This document shows positions 13,952 to 21,601 of a stretch of DNA of 26,829 bases, in pieces; position 1 is the first letter of the stretch, and every line of letters begins with the position of its first letter. Source of the stretch: Hinthialibacter sp964556895. GTDB taxonomy: Bacteria > Hinthialibacterota > Hinthialibacteria > Hinthialibacterales > Hinthialibacteraceae. The translations under genes were made by a program, and so were the position numbers. The notes under the pieces were generated by a model. That model did not search any database and was not told the DNA's origin. It saw only the letters and a program-made list of their open reading frames with translations. The stretch lies in contig CAZKYC010000063.1 of the NCBI GenBank assembly GCA_964556895.1, positions 1-26,829 of the forward strand, written 5' to 3'.

Positions 13952-14030
13952 CTCATTGCGAGCGACGCGAAGCAATCTCTTGAGTTAAAATGTGAGATTG
14001 CGTCGGTCGTTTACACTCCCTCGCAATGAC
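13952..14030. repeat. Dispersed palindromic repeat of the ATTGCGAG type
   Basis: The left arm beginning CTCATTGCGAGCG and containing GCGAAGCAATCTC (ends about 13979) is imperfectly complementary to GAGATTGCG...CTCGCAATGAC (13994-14030). This is recognisably the widespread 'TCATTGCGAGCG...CGCAATGA' intergenic repeat found in many unrelated bacteria. Its right arm supplies an ATG (14026) in frame with the glycosyltransferase gene. Confidence 0.75.
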
Positions 14031-14055
14031 ACAGATCGTAATCATTACGCCATTT

Positions 14056-15252
14056 ATGAACCACGAATCCAAAAAAATCAAAATCGTCCGAATCATCGCC
14101 CGGTTGAATGTCGGTGGGCCGGCGATTCACGTTATTCTGCTAACGCATGGGCTGAACCCGAACAAATTTGAGACTGTCTTGGTTAGCGGCGTCGAGGCCC
14201 CTGAAGAAGGCGACATGCACCACCTCGCCGATGAGAAAGGCGTGAAGCCAGTCATCGTCGAAAACCTGGGGCGTGAGTTACACCCCTGGCGCGACATCAA
14301 TACACTTTGGCAGCTATACCGGCTCATCCGCCGCGAGAGGCCCGATATTGTCCACACCCATACCGCCAAGGCGGGGACGGTGGGTCGCATCGCTGCCTTA
14401 TTGGCGGGTGTGCCCGTGATTATTCATACGTTTCACGGCCATGTCTTGCATGGATATTTTGGCGCGCTGAAGACAGCCTTCTTTCGCGCAGTCGAACGCG
14501 TTCTGGCGGCGTATAGCGGCAAAGTGATCGCCGTTAGCGAACAAGTGCGGCAAGACCTGCTTCAATACGGCGTCGGCAATGAAGACAAGGTTGTCAAGAT
14601 TCCGCTTGGGTTAGAACTTGAGGCGTTTCGCCATCCCGCGTCGGACGCGCGCCAGCGGCTGCGCAGCGAATGGGGGCTTTCAGATGATGCGTTCGCTGTT
14701 GGGATGGTTGCGCGCCTGGTCCCCATTAAGCGCCATGAAGACCTGTTTCGCGCGATTCCACAGGTGATAGAAAAACACCCTTACACCTATTTTATCATTG
14801 TCGGTGACGGCGAACTGCGCCCTGAGTTAGAAGCGCTGGCCAACGAACTCAATATCACTCATCGCCTTGTCTTTACCGGGTTTCGCGACGACCGGGCGGA
14901 TGTCTATTCAGCCGTCGACCTGGTCGCGCTGACTTCGGGCAACGAAGGCCTGCCCGTCGCGGTCATCGAAGGGTTGTCGGCGGGCAAGCCCGTCGTGGCG
15001 ACTCGAGTGGGCGGCGTGCCTGAATTGATCGAAGACGGCGTGACAGGATTCATCGCAGAGCCGTATGATCCTGAATCCATCGCGCAGGGGTTCTTGCGCG
15101 CACTTGAAGACCCGGCCAAGACCATTGAGATGGGGCGCCAGGCGCAAGACGACGCGATTCAAAAATACTCCATCTCGCGCTTGGTCAATGATCTCGAAGG
15201 GCTGTATGAAACGTTGTTGAAGTCGAAGCAGGAGCGCAGCTCATCTATGTGA
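14056..15252 (+). CDS. GT4-family glycosyltransferase
   Basis: 398-aa GT-B fold glycosyltransferase that would transfer a sugar from a nucleotide sugar to a lipid-linked or polysaccharide acceptor at the cytoplasmic membrane face. ATG 14056 is preferred; an upstream in-frame ATG at 14026 lies inside a repeat arm. Neither has a clear ribosome binding site. The N-domain starts KIVRIIARLNVGGPAIHV (the glycine-rich acceptor loop) and has HTHTAKAGTVGR and HTFHGHVLHGYF. The C-domain has GMVARLVPIKRHEDL (Arg220, Lys225) and the E-x7-E donor motif EGLPVAVIEG (Glu297, Glu305), then GVPELIEDGVTGFI. It is isolated from other glycan genes and converges on rtcB. Confidence 0.88.
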   Translation: MNHESKKIKIVRIIARLNVGGPAIHVILLTHGLNPNKFETVLVSGVEAPEEGDMHHLADEKGVKPVIVENLGRELHPWRDINTLWQLYRLIRRERPDIVHTHTAKAGTVGRIAALLAGVPVIIHTFHGHVLHGYFGALKTAFFRAVERVLAAYSGKVIAVSEQVRQDLLQYGVGNEDKVVKIPLGLELEAFRHPASDARQRLRSEWGLSDDAFAVGMVARLVPIKRHEDLFRAIPQVIEKHPYTYFIIVGDGELRPELEALANELNITHRLVFTGFRDDRADVYSAVDLVALTSGNEGLPVAVIEGLSAGKPVVATRVGGVPELIEDGVTGFIAEPYDPESIAQGFLRALEDPAKTIEMGRQAQDDAIQKYSISRLVNDLEGLYETLLKSKQERSSSM

Positions 15253-15275
15253 ATACGCTCAAATGATCCCCCCCT

Positions 15276-15318
15276 GTCTGCCTTTGGCGGACTTCCCCTC
15301 CCCCCTTAAAAAGAGGGG
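15276..15318. repeat. Double hairpin between convergent genes
   Basis: GTCTGCC and GGCGGAC (15276-15292) form a 7-bp stem with a TTT loop and one wobble. Next to it CCCCTC (15295-15300) pairs with GAGGGG (15313-15318). Together they fill most of the 70-nt gap between the convergent ends of the glycosyltransferase and rtcB genes and may terminate both. The sequence resembles dispersed intergenic repeats. Confidence 0.5.
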
Positions 15319-15322
15319 CTAC

Positions 15323-16507
15323 TCACCCCTTAACAACCGCGATTGGAGTCAGGCGGAAGGCGGGTTCGACGAGATGTTGTTGTTTTTTCATCACGTCTTC
15401 GATGTCTTTGTAAGCGGCGGGCGCTTCGTCGATGATTCGCTTCACACTGGGCGCGCAGATAAATACATTTTTGACTTGTTCGGCGAAGTTATCTTCTGAT
15501 ATTTCTTTGCGGGCTTGGGTTCGGCTTTTACAGCGTCCCGCTCCATGCGAACACGAACGAAACGAATCTTGGTATCCTTTTCCGCGACCGATGTAACTGC
15601 AGGTCCCCATTGAACCGGGAATCGTCACCAACTCGCCCTCTTCGGCGCGCACCGCTCCCTTGCGGTGGACTAGAACGTCCTCGCCATAGTGGGTTTCCCA
15701 CGAGGCGTAGTTGTGGTGAGTACGCACTTCGAGCGTGCATTCAATAGGCCGCGAGAAGACCGCTTCCATCATATCGAAGACCGCGTCGAGCATGTGCAGC
15801 CGGTTTTGCATGGCGAAATCCATCGCCCATTGCATCTGGTTCAGGTATTCCTGCGCTTCAGGTAATTCAATTGGTAGTAACGCATAGTCTTTGTGAAGGC
15901 TCGAACCTTGTGAGTCGCAATAGTCTTTCGCCAGCTTGTGATAATGGTTGGCGATGGTGTAGCCGATGTTGCGCGAGCCTGAATGCAACATCACCCACAA
16001 ACAATCATCTTCATCTTTTTGAAATTCGATAAAGTGGTTGCCGCCGCCGAGGGTGCCTAATTGTAATGGAATCTCATCCAAGCGTTCCGCGACGACGGGC
16101 ATGGTTTGTTTGAGCTCGCGTTTGGCTTTTCCCTTTACGCGAACCCGGTCGATAATCTCGCCCTCTTGGGGCTGTTCATGCCATTTCATGCCCGTTGGGA
16201 TATTATGAAAAATCTCATCGGCGGTTTTCTGGATGTCCCGCCTAACGTCCCAAAACTTGATGTCGGTGCGGGCGGCGACCATCCCGCAACCGATGTCAAC
16301 TCCGACCGCGTTGGGCATGACCGCGCCCTTGAGCGCCATCACGCCGCCCACAGGCAGGGCGTAGCCCTGATGGGCGTCGGGCATGAGCGCGATGTGGTGG
16401 AAGGCGAACGGCAGTTTGGCGCAAGTCTCAGCCTGTTCCCGGGCGCCGTTCTCAACGTCATCCAAGAAATATTGAACGGGAATTCCGTCCGTCGGTTCAA
16501 ACTTCAT
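15323..16507 (-). CDS. rtcB: RtcB-family RNA ligase
   Basis: GTP- and Mn-dependent ligase joining RNA 3'-phosphate or 2',3'-cyclic-phosphate ends to 5'-OH ends; in bacteria it serves RNA repair. The 394-aa protein carries the metal ligands in GVDIGCGM (Asp71, Cys74), GTLGGGNHFIE (Asn147, His148), LHSGSRNIG (His165) and HHNYA (His254, His255). The guanylylated histidine is His311 in SCSHGAGR, and the C-terminal EAPAAYKDIEDVM and VKG match the family end. It is a short bacterial form, without intein. No clear ribosome binding site precedes the start. No archease gene is nearby. It is the third gene of a surE-dedA-rtcB operon, 18 nt after dedA. Confidence 0.92.
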   Translation of the reverse strand: MKFEPTDGIPVQYFLDDVENGAREQAETCAKLPFAFHHIALMPDAHQGYALPVGGVMALKGAVMPNAVGVDIGCGMVAARTDIKFWDVRRDIQKTADEIFHNIPTGMKWHEQPQEGEIIDRVRVKGKAKRELKQTMPVVAERLDEIPLQLGTLGGGNHFIEFQKDEDDCLWVMLHSGSRNIGYTIANHYHKLAKDYCDSQGSSLHKDYALLPIELPEAQEYLNQMQWAMDFAMQNRLHMLDAVFDMMEAVFSRPIECTLEVRTHHNYASWETHYGEDVLVHRKGAVRAEEGELVTIPGSMGTCSYIGRGKGYQDSFRSCSHGAGRCKSRTQARKEISEDNFAEQVKNVFICAPSVKRIIDEAPAAYKDIEDVMKKQQHLVEPAFRLTPIAVVKG

Positions 16508-16525
16508 GGGTGTAGGATACTACGT

Positions 16526-17164
16526 TTATTCAACGGGGGGCTCGAGTCTTTTTTGAGGGCCGATAAATTTGAGTGATACAAAGCCAAGCACCAGTAAGAC
16601 CAACATCGCGGCCAGAAACAGGTCAAACCGGCTCAACAGTGGTTTGGCCTGTTCGCCAAAGAAATATAACACCGTGCCGACGAGATAAAAGCGGCCCGCT
16701 CGTCCGATCAACGACACCAACATAAACCGCCAAAAGGGGATGCGGCACAAACCGCCGGCGATGGTAAACACTTTGTATGGAATCGGCGTGAACGCCGCCG
16801 CCAGTACGACCCAGACATCATATTTGTTGTAGAGGCCTTCGACTTTGTCGAATTTTTCCTGGCTGAATATCCATTTCGTCCAATTTGAATTGACGAGCCA
16901 GGTGACGAATGGGCGCCCGCCATAAAGGCCGATGAAATACCCTAGTGCGCCGCCTACCACTGAACTCACCGTAAGAATGGTCGCTAACAAGTAAGCCGAT
17001 TCAGGCCGCAGGACGCCCATCAAGATGAACGGGATGTCTGGCGGGATGGGGAAAAACGACGACTCGGTGAACGACACGATCGCCAGTGAAACTAAGGCGT
17101 TCTCGGTAAATTGGTTATTTTGAATGACGAGTGAGACCGTCCAGTCTTTGAGTTCGCTTAACAC
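16526..17164 (-). CDS. DedA/YqaA-family membrane protein
   Basis: 212-aa integral membrane protein of the SNARE-associated/VTT superfamily. Members are thought to move lipids such as undecaprenyl phosphate or phosphatidylethanolamine, or to support membrane potential. Visible marks are ESSFFPIPPDIPFILMG (about residues 34-50, the re-entrant loop with its PIPP motif), the Gly-rich GGALGYFIGLYGG, and the second re-entrant region FTPIPYKVFTIAGG followed by FLVSLIGRAGRFYLVG-type sequence with the conserved Arg. Further helices lie at the C-terminus. The ESSFFPIPPD motif points to the YqaA subgroup. It starts 13 nt after the surE stop. Confidence 0.88.
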   Translation of the reverse strand: MLSELKDWTVSLVIQNNQFTENALVSLAIVSFTESSFFPIPPDIPFILMGVLRPESAYLLATILTVSSVVGGALGYFIGLYGGRPFVTWLVNSNWTKWIFSQEKFDKVEGLYNKYDVWVVLAAAFTPIPYKVFTIAGGLCRIPFWRFMLVSLIGRAGRFYLVGTVLYFFGEQAKPLLSRFDLFLAAMLVLLVLGFVSLKFIGPQKRLEPPVE

Positions 17165-17177
17165 AAACTATCTCCAA

Positions 17178-17948
17178 TCAAGTGAGTTTCAGGTTTCGTT
17201 TGTCAATCTCGGCGATGGCGTGAAACTGGGTGAAATCATGGCCAAGTGGAGTGACAGAGACCTTGCCGTCTTCGATGGCGTGAAAGTCGGTGCCTTCGGC
17301 TTCAACCCAAGTCGGCGTCTCACCGCCGATCCAAAAATATTCCTTGCCTTGCGGGTCATGCCGCTGAATGATGGCGTCGCGATAGACGCGCTCGCCCAGG
17401 CGGGTGGCGGCGATGCCTTTGAGCTGATCAAAGGGCAAGTTGGGTACATTCACATTTAAGAACGTCCCATCGGGCATGTCTTTTTTTACGATGTCGCGGG
17501 CGATGATTTTGGCGACCCGGCCTGCGGTTTCGAAATGTTGCGTCTCGCCTGGAACGACAAGATTCAACGAAATGGCGAATGACGGCGCCTTATTCAAGTG
17601 GCCTTCATGCGCCCCGGCCACTGTGCCTGAATAGACGGTGTCGATTCCAAGGTTAGGCCCGCGGTTGATGCCAGAAGCGACCAGGTCGGGCTTGAAATCG
17701 AGAAACCCGCGCGTGCCAAACATGACGCAATCCGCTGGCGTCCCGTCAATCATATACACCCGCTTGCGCAGGAGGTGCGCCCGAATCGGGTGGTTCATAG
17801 TAAACGAATGCGACACGGCGCTGCGCTCGCGGTCGGGGGCGATGATCCACACTTCGCCGAGTTCGCCCAGCGAGTCGGCTAGCGCGGTCAGACCAGGAGA
17901 ATGAATGCCATCATCGTTTGTCACTAAGATGCGGGTTGGTGTGGCCAT
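17178..17948 (-). CDS. surE: 5'/3'-nucleotidase SurE
   Basis: 256-aa metal-dependent phosphatase that dephosphorylates nucleoside 5'- and 3'-monophosphates and can act on short polyphosphate. The N-terminal signature RILVTNDDGIHSPGL has the metal-binding Asp12-Asp13. APDRERSAVSHSFT carries Ser43, GTPADCVMFG is at about 69-78, and SGINRGPNLG has Asn95. Length is normal. It is the first gene of the minus-strand surE-dedA-rtcB operon, with a well-formed promoter about 36 nt upstream. Known chromosomal partners in proteobacteria (pcm, rpoS) are absent. Confidence 0.94.
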   Translation of the reverse strand: MATPTRILVTNDDGIHSPGLTALADSLGELGEVWIIAPDRERSAVSHSFTMNHPIRAHLLRKRVYMIDGTPADCVMFGTRGFLDFKPDLVASGINRGPNLGIDTVYSGTVAGAHEGHLNKAPSFAISLNLVVPGETQHFETAGRVAKIIARDIVKKDMPDGTFLNVNVPNLPFDQLKGIAATRLGERVYRDAIIQRHDPQGKEYFWIGGETPTWVEAEGTDFHAIEDGKVSVTPLGHDFTQFHAIAEIDKRNLKLT

Positions 17949-17983
17949 TTTTCACTTTCTCTTCAAATGTAACATCGAGGCGG

Positions 17984-18012
17984 ATTATTCTTTCGAGGGG
18001 CTGATTTGTCAA
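17984..18012 (-). promoter_or_regulatory. Sigma-70 promoter of the surE-dedA-rtcB operon
   Basis: On the minus strand a perfect TTGACA (18007-18012), a 17-nt spacer and AATAAT (17984-17989), 35 nt upstream of the surE start codon. Boxes match consensus at 6 of 6 and 5 of 6 positions. Confidence 0.7.
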
Positions 18013-18063
18013 CGCGGCGGGCGTATGAAATACCCGTAACCGAAAAATCAAACGCACTTTTTT

Positions 18064-18092
18064 TTGGACGTGGTCGATATCAATGATACTAT
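18064..18092 (+). promoter_or_regulatory. Sigma-70 promoter of the YceI gene
   Basis: TTGGAC (18064-18069), a 17-nt spacer and TACTAT (18087-18092), 30 nt before the start codon. It is back to back with the surE promoter, with about 50 bp between the two -35 boxes. Confidence 0.6.
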
Positions 18093-18122
18093 TTATCTTA
18101 CTATTATAATTAGGAGAAATGA

Positions 18123-18740
18123 ATGAACAAATTAACACTACTGGTATTGGCTACTTTCGCCGTCTTGTCTTATGGTTGTTCTAACCCGGCTGACAATGTG
18201 CCTGAAGCGAAGGTATCAAGCCCGTCAGGCCAAACCAGTGAATCGGCTGAGGGCAAGGCCTATACCGTCACGCCAGCGTCAAAGATTAGCTTCGTGGGGT
18301 CAAAGGTTACAGGCAGCCACGAAGGCGGGTTTGAAACATTCACTGGCGAGTTTGTTTTAGTTGATGGAATGCCTGAAGGCTCTCATGGCGTCATCGAAAT
18401 CGACATGAATTCGACCTGGTCAGACAACGACCGCTTGACAGGCCATCTCAAGAGCCAAGACTTCTTCGATGTTGAGAAGTTCCCCACTTCGACATTTAAG
18501 ACGACCAGTGTTGAGAAAGACGGCGCCGCCTATACCGTGACTGGAGACTTGACCCTTCATGGCGTGACCAAGACGATAGAGTTTCCCGCCCAGGTTGAGG
18601 TTAGCGGCGATTTGGTCAAACTCAACGCCGAGTTTTTCATCAAACGGTTTGATTTTGATATTGAATACCCAGGCCGCGCCGATGACCTGATTCGCGATGA
18701 GGTGGTAATCAAGTTAGACATTGTCGCGAAAGCTGCGTAA
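18123..18740 (+). CDS. YceI-family lipoprotein
   Basis: 205 aa. The signal peptide MNKLTLLVLATFAVLSYGC ends in a lipobox (LSYGC) with Cys19, so the protein is probably anchored in a membrane facing the periplasm. Residues about 43-203 form a YceI domain, a lipocalin-like barrel that binds isoprenoid quinones or other amphiphiles: YTVTPASKISFVGSKVTG, FTGEFVLVDGM, the HLKSQDFFDVEKFPTSTF signature, and TGDLTLHGVTKTIEFPA. The ribosome binding site is AGGAGA 5 nt before the start. Lipoprotein versions are common in Bacteroidetes and PVC bacteria. It is monocistronic, followed by two hairpins. Confidence 0.92.
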   Translation: MNKLTLLVLATFAVLSYGCSNPADNVPEAKVSSPSGQTSESAEGKAYTVTPASKISFVGSKVTGSHEGGFETFTGEFVLVDGMPEGSHGVIEIDMNSTWSDNDRLTGHLKSQDFFDVEKFPTSTFKTTSVEKDGAAYTVTGDLTLHGVTKTIEFPAQVEVSGDLVKLNAEFFIKRFDFDIEYPGRADDLIRDEVVIKLDIVAKAA

Positions 18741-18771
18741 CCTTTGATCGTCAACTTACTGAGAAATAGTA

Positions 18772-18796
18772 GGGGAGTGCAGCGCGCTGCATCCCC
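18772..18796. terminator. Hairpin downstream of the YceI gene
   Basis: GGGGAGTGCAGC (18772-18783) pairs with GCTGCATCCCC (18786-18796) with one bulge. It lies between the convergent YceI and enolase-family genes, next to the hairpin at 18808-18842. There is no T-run. Confidence 0.5.
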
Positions 18797-18807
18797 CTGC
18801 ATCATAT

Positions 18808-18842
18808 CTAGAAGCCATCTCAAAAATAGAGATGGCTTCTAG
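18808..18842. repeat. Solo hairpin made of the 3715-3900 element's terminal repeat
   Basis: CTAGAAGCCATCTC (18808-18821) pairs perfectly with GAGATGGCTTCTAG (18829-18842) around AAAAATA. The 18 nt from 18810 to 18827 are identical to 3713-3730, and the right arm contains the inverted GAGATGGCTT that ends the element at 3900. It therefore looks like the two ends of that element joined without its core, or the minimal form of the family. It may also act as a bidirectional terminator. Confidence 0.75.
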
Positions 18843-18859
18843 GTCAATTCCTGAGACTT

Positions 18860-20092
18860 TTACACAATCCGTTCGGCTTTTTTGATGTAAGTATCCAACG
18901 GCGCGAAGCCTAAACCCGCTCCCTTGGGTACGCTGACCTCCCCATTCTTCATAGTCAGCGGCGGGTCGTAAAATTTCGACTTTTCTAATCCCTCTTTGAA
19001 TTCCTGATACGGCCCGATGTTTGGGGTGCATGACGCGAATTGAACAACTTCAACAAAGCCGACGCCGCTGCCGCCCATGTGGAGGGTAATCGGCATTCCT
19101 GCGACCGCCGCCATGTTGGCCACCCGGCGTGAACGGATAAACCCGCCGTAGTAATGTAAATCGGGTTGTACTACCTGCACGGCGCTGTTTTCGATCATCC
19201 AGCGAAAGCGGTGATGGCTGTATTCACACTCGCCCCCGGCGATATCGATTTCGAGCGCGTCCGCCACGCGTTTGGTGTCTTCGAGATGGTCGAATGGGCA
19301 TGGTTCTTCAAAGAAAACCGCGTTAGCGTCTTGAAGGCGCTTGCCAATATCGATGGCTTTGGGCGGGTCATAGGAACCGTTCGAATCGCTATGGATAGCA
19401 ATTTCATCGCCTAACGTTTTTCGAACCAATGGAACCAACGCCTCGCTGCGGCCCAGCAGCGAATCAGCGTTGTTTCTCATTCGAGCGCCCACTTTGAACT
19501 TGACTGCTTTTACGCCATGCTGTTCGACTTTCTGTTTCAGAATGTCGGCTTCTTCTTGTGGGGTGGTGTGGCGATTTCCGCTGGCGTAGTAGACCGGGAC
19601 GCTCTCGCGAAGCACGCCGCCCATCAAGTCGCCAATCCGCTGATTTGATAGCCTGCCTAAGAGGTCAAGCGCCGCCATTTCGACCCAGGCGGTGCAACAC
19701 CACAGCGCCAGCCCCTGTAACTTGTAATTGCTTTTATAAAGATAGAGGCCGTCGATCAACGATTCGAGTTGGCGGGCGTCTTTGCCAATAAAATGAGGGA
19801 CGACATTGTCTTTCAACAATGGATACAACTGAAAGGCGCGGTTGTTGGTGATGGTGTAACCTACGTCGCCGTTCTTACTGGTGACCGTTAGAATGTGGTC
19901 GCGCTCCCGCCGATAGAGTTTGATCGAGTCAATTAAGACGGGCTCATTTAGGCCTTCAAGATTCAACACGGGCTGTTTCGCCGCGCGGTCGAGCGTTTCG
20001 ACGGTAGGTTGGTTCGTCGATGAATAGGCCATTGCAGGCAGCAGGGTAAACGCGGCGGTTGATTGAATCAATTGGCGTCGTGAAGTTGTCAT
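18860..20092 (-). CDS. Tat-exported enolase-superfamily (mandelate racemase/muconate lactonizing) protein
   Basis: 410 aa from ATG 20092, preferred over an upstream in-frame ATG at 20149. It has GGGGA upstream, begins the twin-arginine leader TTSRRQLIQSTAAFTLLPAMA, and lies just after a good promoter. The capping domain is followed by a TIM barrel with the family's catalytic residues: KFK (Lys198, Lys200), metal ligands Asp236 (DSN), Glu262 or Glu263 (FEEP) and Glu288 (GGE), then Asp311 and His338 (LHMGG). These enzymes abstract a proton alpha to a carboxylate, for example in sugar-acid dehydration or racemisation. The substrate is unknown. Export by Tat is unusual, since most characterised members are cytosolic. 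It faces the amidase gene divergently. Confidence 0.87.
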   Translation of the reverse strand: MTTSRRQLIQSTAAFTLLPAMAYSSTNQPTVETLDRAAKQPVLNLEGLNEPVLIDSIKLYRRERDHILTVTSKNGDVGYTITNNRAFQLYPLLKDNVVPHFIGKDARQLESLIDGLYLYKSNYKLQGLALWCCTAWVEMAALDLLGRLSNQRIGDLMGGVLRESVPVYYASGNRHTTPQEEADILKQKVEQHGVKAVKFKVGARMRNNADSLLGRSEALVPLVRKTLGDEIAIHSDSNGSYDPPKAIDIGKRLQDANAVFFEEPCPFDHLEDTKRVADALEIDIAGGECEYSHHRFRWMIENSAVQVVQPDLHYYGGFIRSRRVANMAAVAGMPITLHMGGSGVGFVEVVQFASCTPNIGPYQEFKEGLEKSKFYDPPLTMKNGEVSVPKGAGLGFAPLDTYIKKAERIV

Positions 20093-20119
20093 GGTTTGTC
20101 CCCAATGAAAAGATAGTGC

Positions 20120-20149
20120 ATTATACGATAAGGCAATGATCTGTGTCAT
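20120..20149 (-). promoter_or_regulatory. Promoter of the enolase-superfamily gene
   Basis: On the minus strand ATGACA (20144-20149), an 18-nt spacer and a perfect TATAAT (20120-20125), 27 nt upstream of ATG 20092. It supports the shorter start, because the longer one (20149) would begin at the -35 box. Confidence 0.65.
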
Positions 20150-20197
20150 CCACGTTGGACAGTAAAGTTTTAGTGAATTTTTTTTGAGGAGTGTAGC

Positions 20198-21601
20198 ATG
20201 AATGATTTAGTCAAATTGTCTGTATGTGAAATGGCCGAAGCGATTCGAAACAAGAAGGCGTCTTCGCGTGAACTCACTCAAGCCTGTATTGAACGAATTG
20301 AACGTGTGAATCCAGAACTCAATGCTGTTATCCAGCCGTGTTTTGACCACGCGCTTGAGCAAGCCGACTTCGCTGACCAGGCGTTGGCGAAAAGCGAACT
20401 GTTTGGCGCGCTTCATGGCGTTCCCTTCACGATGAAAGACAGTATCGAAACCGAAGGCCTCACCTGTGTGTGTGGGACGGAAGGCAGAAGAGAGTTTGTC
20501 CCTCAGCAAGACGCAGTGTTGGTCAAGCGCTTGAAAGACCAGGGGGCGATTTTACTCGGCAAGACCAATACGCCTGAAATCTGTATGGCGTTTGAAACCG
20601 ATAACATTGTGTTTGGCAAGACAAACAACCCCTATGACCTCAACAAGAGTTGCGGCGGCAGCAGCGGCGGCGAGGCCGCCATCATCGCGGCGTGTGGTTC
20701 GCCGTTTGGATTAGGCAGCGACGCCGGGGGCAGCATTCGCTTTCCCAGCCACGCGTGTGGAATCGCCGGCGTCAAACCAACCAGCGGGCGCCTGCCGCGA
20801 ACAGGACACTACATCCCCCCCGGCGGCGCATTGGGGCCGCTGTGGCAAATCGGCCCGATGGCGCGCACGGCGAGCGACTTGGCCTATCTATTTCCCCTGT
20901 TGTTAGGCGGCGACCCCGGCGACCCGGCTGTGGTCCCAATGCCTTATTATGATCCCAACCAAGTTGATGTCTCAAAATTGAAAATCGCCTATTACACCGA
21001 CAATGGAGTCGTGACGCCAACGGACGAAACAAAGAAGGCGGTTCAAAATGCAGTACGAGTTTTTTCTGAACGAGGCGCTGAAGTCACAGAAGCCAAACCC
21101 AACTGTTATGGGCGCGAGGCCGACATGTGGCTTGATTTGTGCGGCGTTGATGGTGGAGCGTTGTTGAAGCAGGTGCTTGACCAAAGCGGGACCAAAAACC
21201 TCGCACCAACCATGCAGCGCCTGCTGGAACTGTGCGAAACCCGAACCCGCGACTCCAATGGGTTCCATCATTTATTGTTCGAATGGAGCCAATTTAAAGC
21301 GTCGATGTATGAGTTTATGCAAGGGTATGACCTCATTATCTGTCCAGTGTGCGCCACGCCCGCGTTCGATCATGGCGTGAGTTATGACGATGATGTGTTC
21401 CCCGGGTTCAGTTATACGATTGCGTTTAATTTGTCGGGGTTGCCAGGGGCGGTTGTTCGAGGCGGGACGTCGAAGGACGGCTTGCCGATCGGGGTGCAAT
21501 TCGTTTCAAACCCCTGGCGAGAGGATGTCAGTTTGTCTGCGGCGATGATGGTAGATGAAGAATATAGCGATTGGGATACGAGATTGAATAGTGTCAGTTA
21601 G
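20198..21601 (+). CDS. Amidase-signature-family amidohydrolase
   Basis: 467-aa cytoplasmic amidase using the Ser-cisSer-Lys triad: Lys80 in PFTMKDS, Ser155 in KSCGGSSGGEAA, and the nucleophile Ser179 in GSDAGGSIRFPS. The motif GVPFTMKDSIETEGL and the loop GKTNTPEICMAFETDN are typical. The family includes GatA, but GatA lies with gatB and gatC and this gene does not, so a catabolic amidase is more likely. The substrate cannot be inferred. The ribosome binding site GAGGAG (20186-20191) lies 6 nt before the start. Its stop overlaps that of the convergent HD-GYP gene by 4 nt. Confidence 0.9.
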   Translation: MNDLVKLSVCEMAEAIRNKKASSRELTQACIERIERVNPELNAVIQPCFDHALEQADFADQALAKSELFGALHGVPFTMKDSIETEGLTCVCGTEGRREFVPQQDAVLVKRLKDQGAILLGKTNTPEICMAFETDNIVFGKTNNPYDLNKSCGGSSGGEAAIIAACGSPFGLGSDAGGSIRFPSHACGIAGVKPTSGRLPRTGHYIPPGGALGPLWQIGPMARTASDLAYLFPLLLGGDPGDPAVVPMPYYDPNQVDVSKLKIAYYTDNGVVTPTDETKKAVQNAVRVFSERGAEVTEAKPNCYGREADMWLDLCGVDGGALLKQVLDQSGTKNLAPTMQRLLELCETRTRDSNGFHHLLFEWSQFKASMYEFMQGYDLIICPVCATPAFDHGVSYDDDVFPGFSYTIAFNLSGLPGAVVRGGTSKDGLPIGVQFVSNPWREDVSLSAAMMVDEEYSDWDTRLNSVS

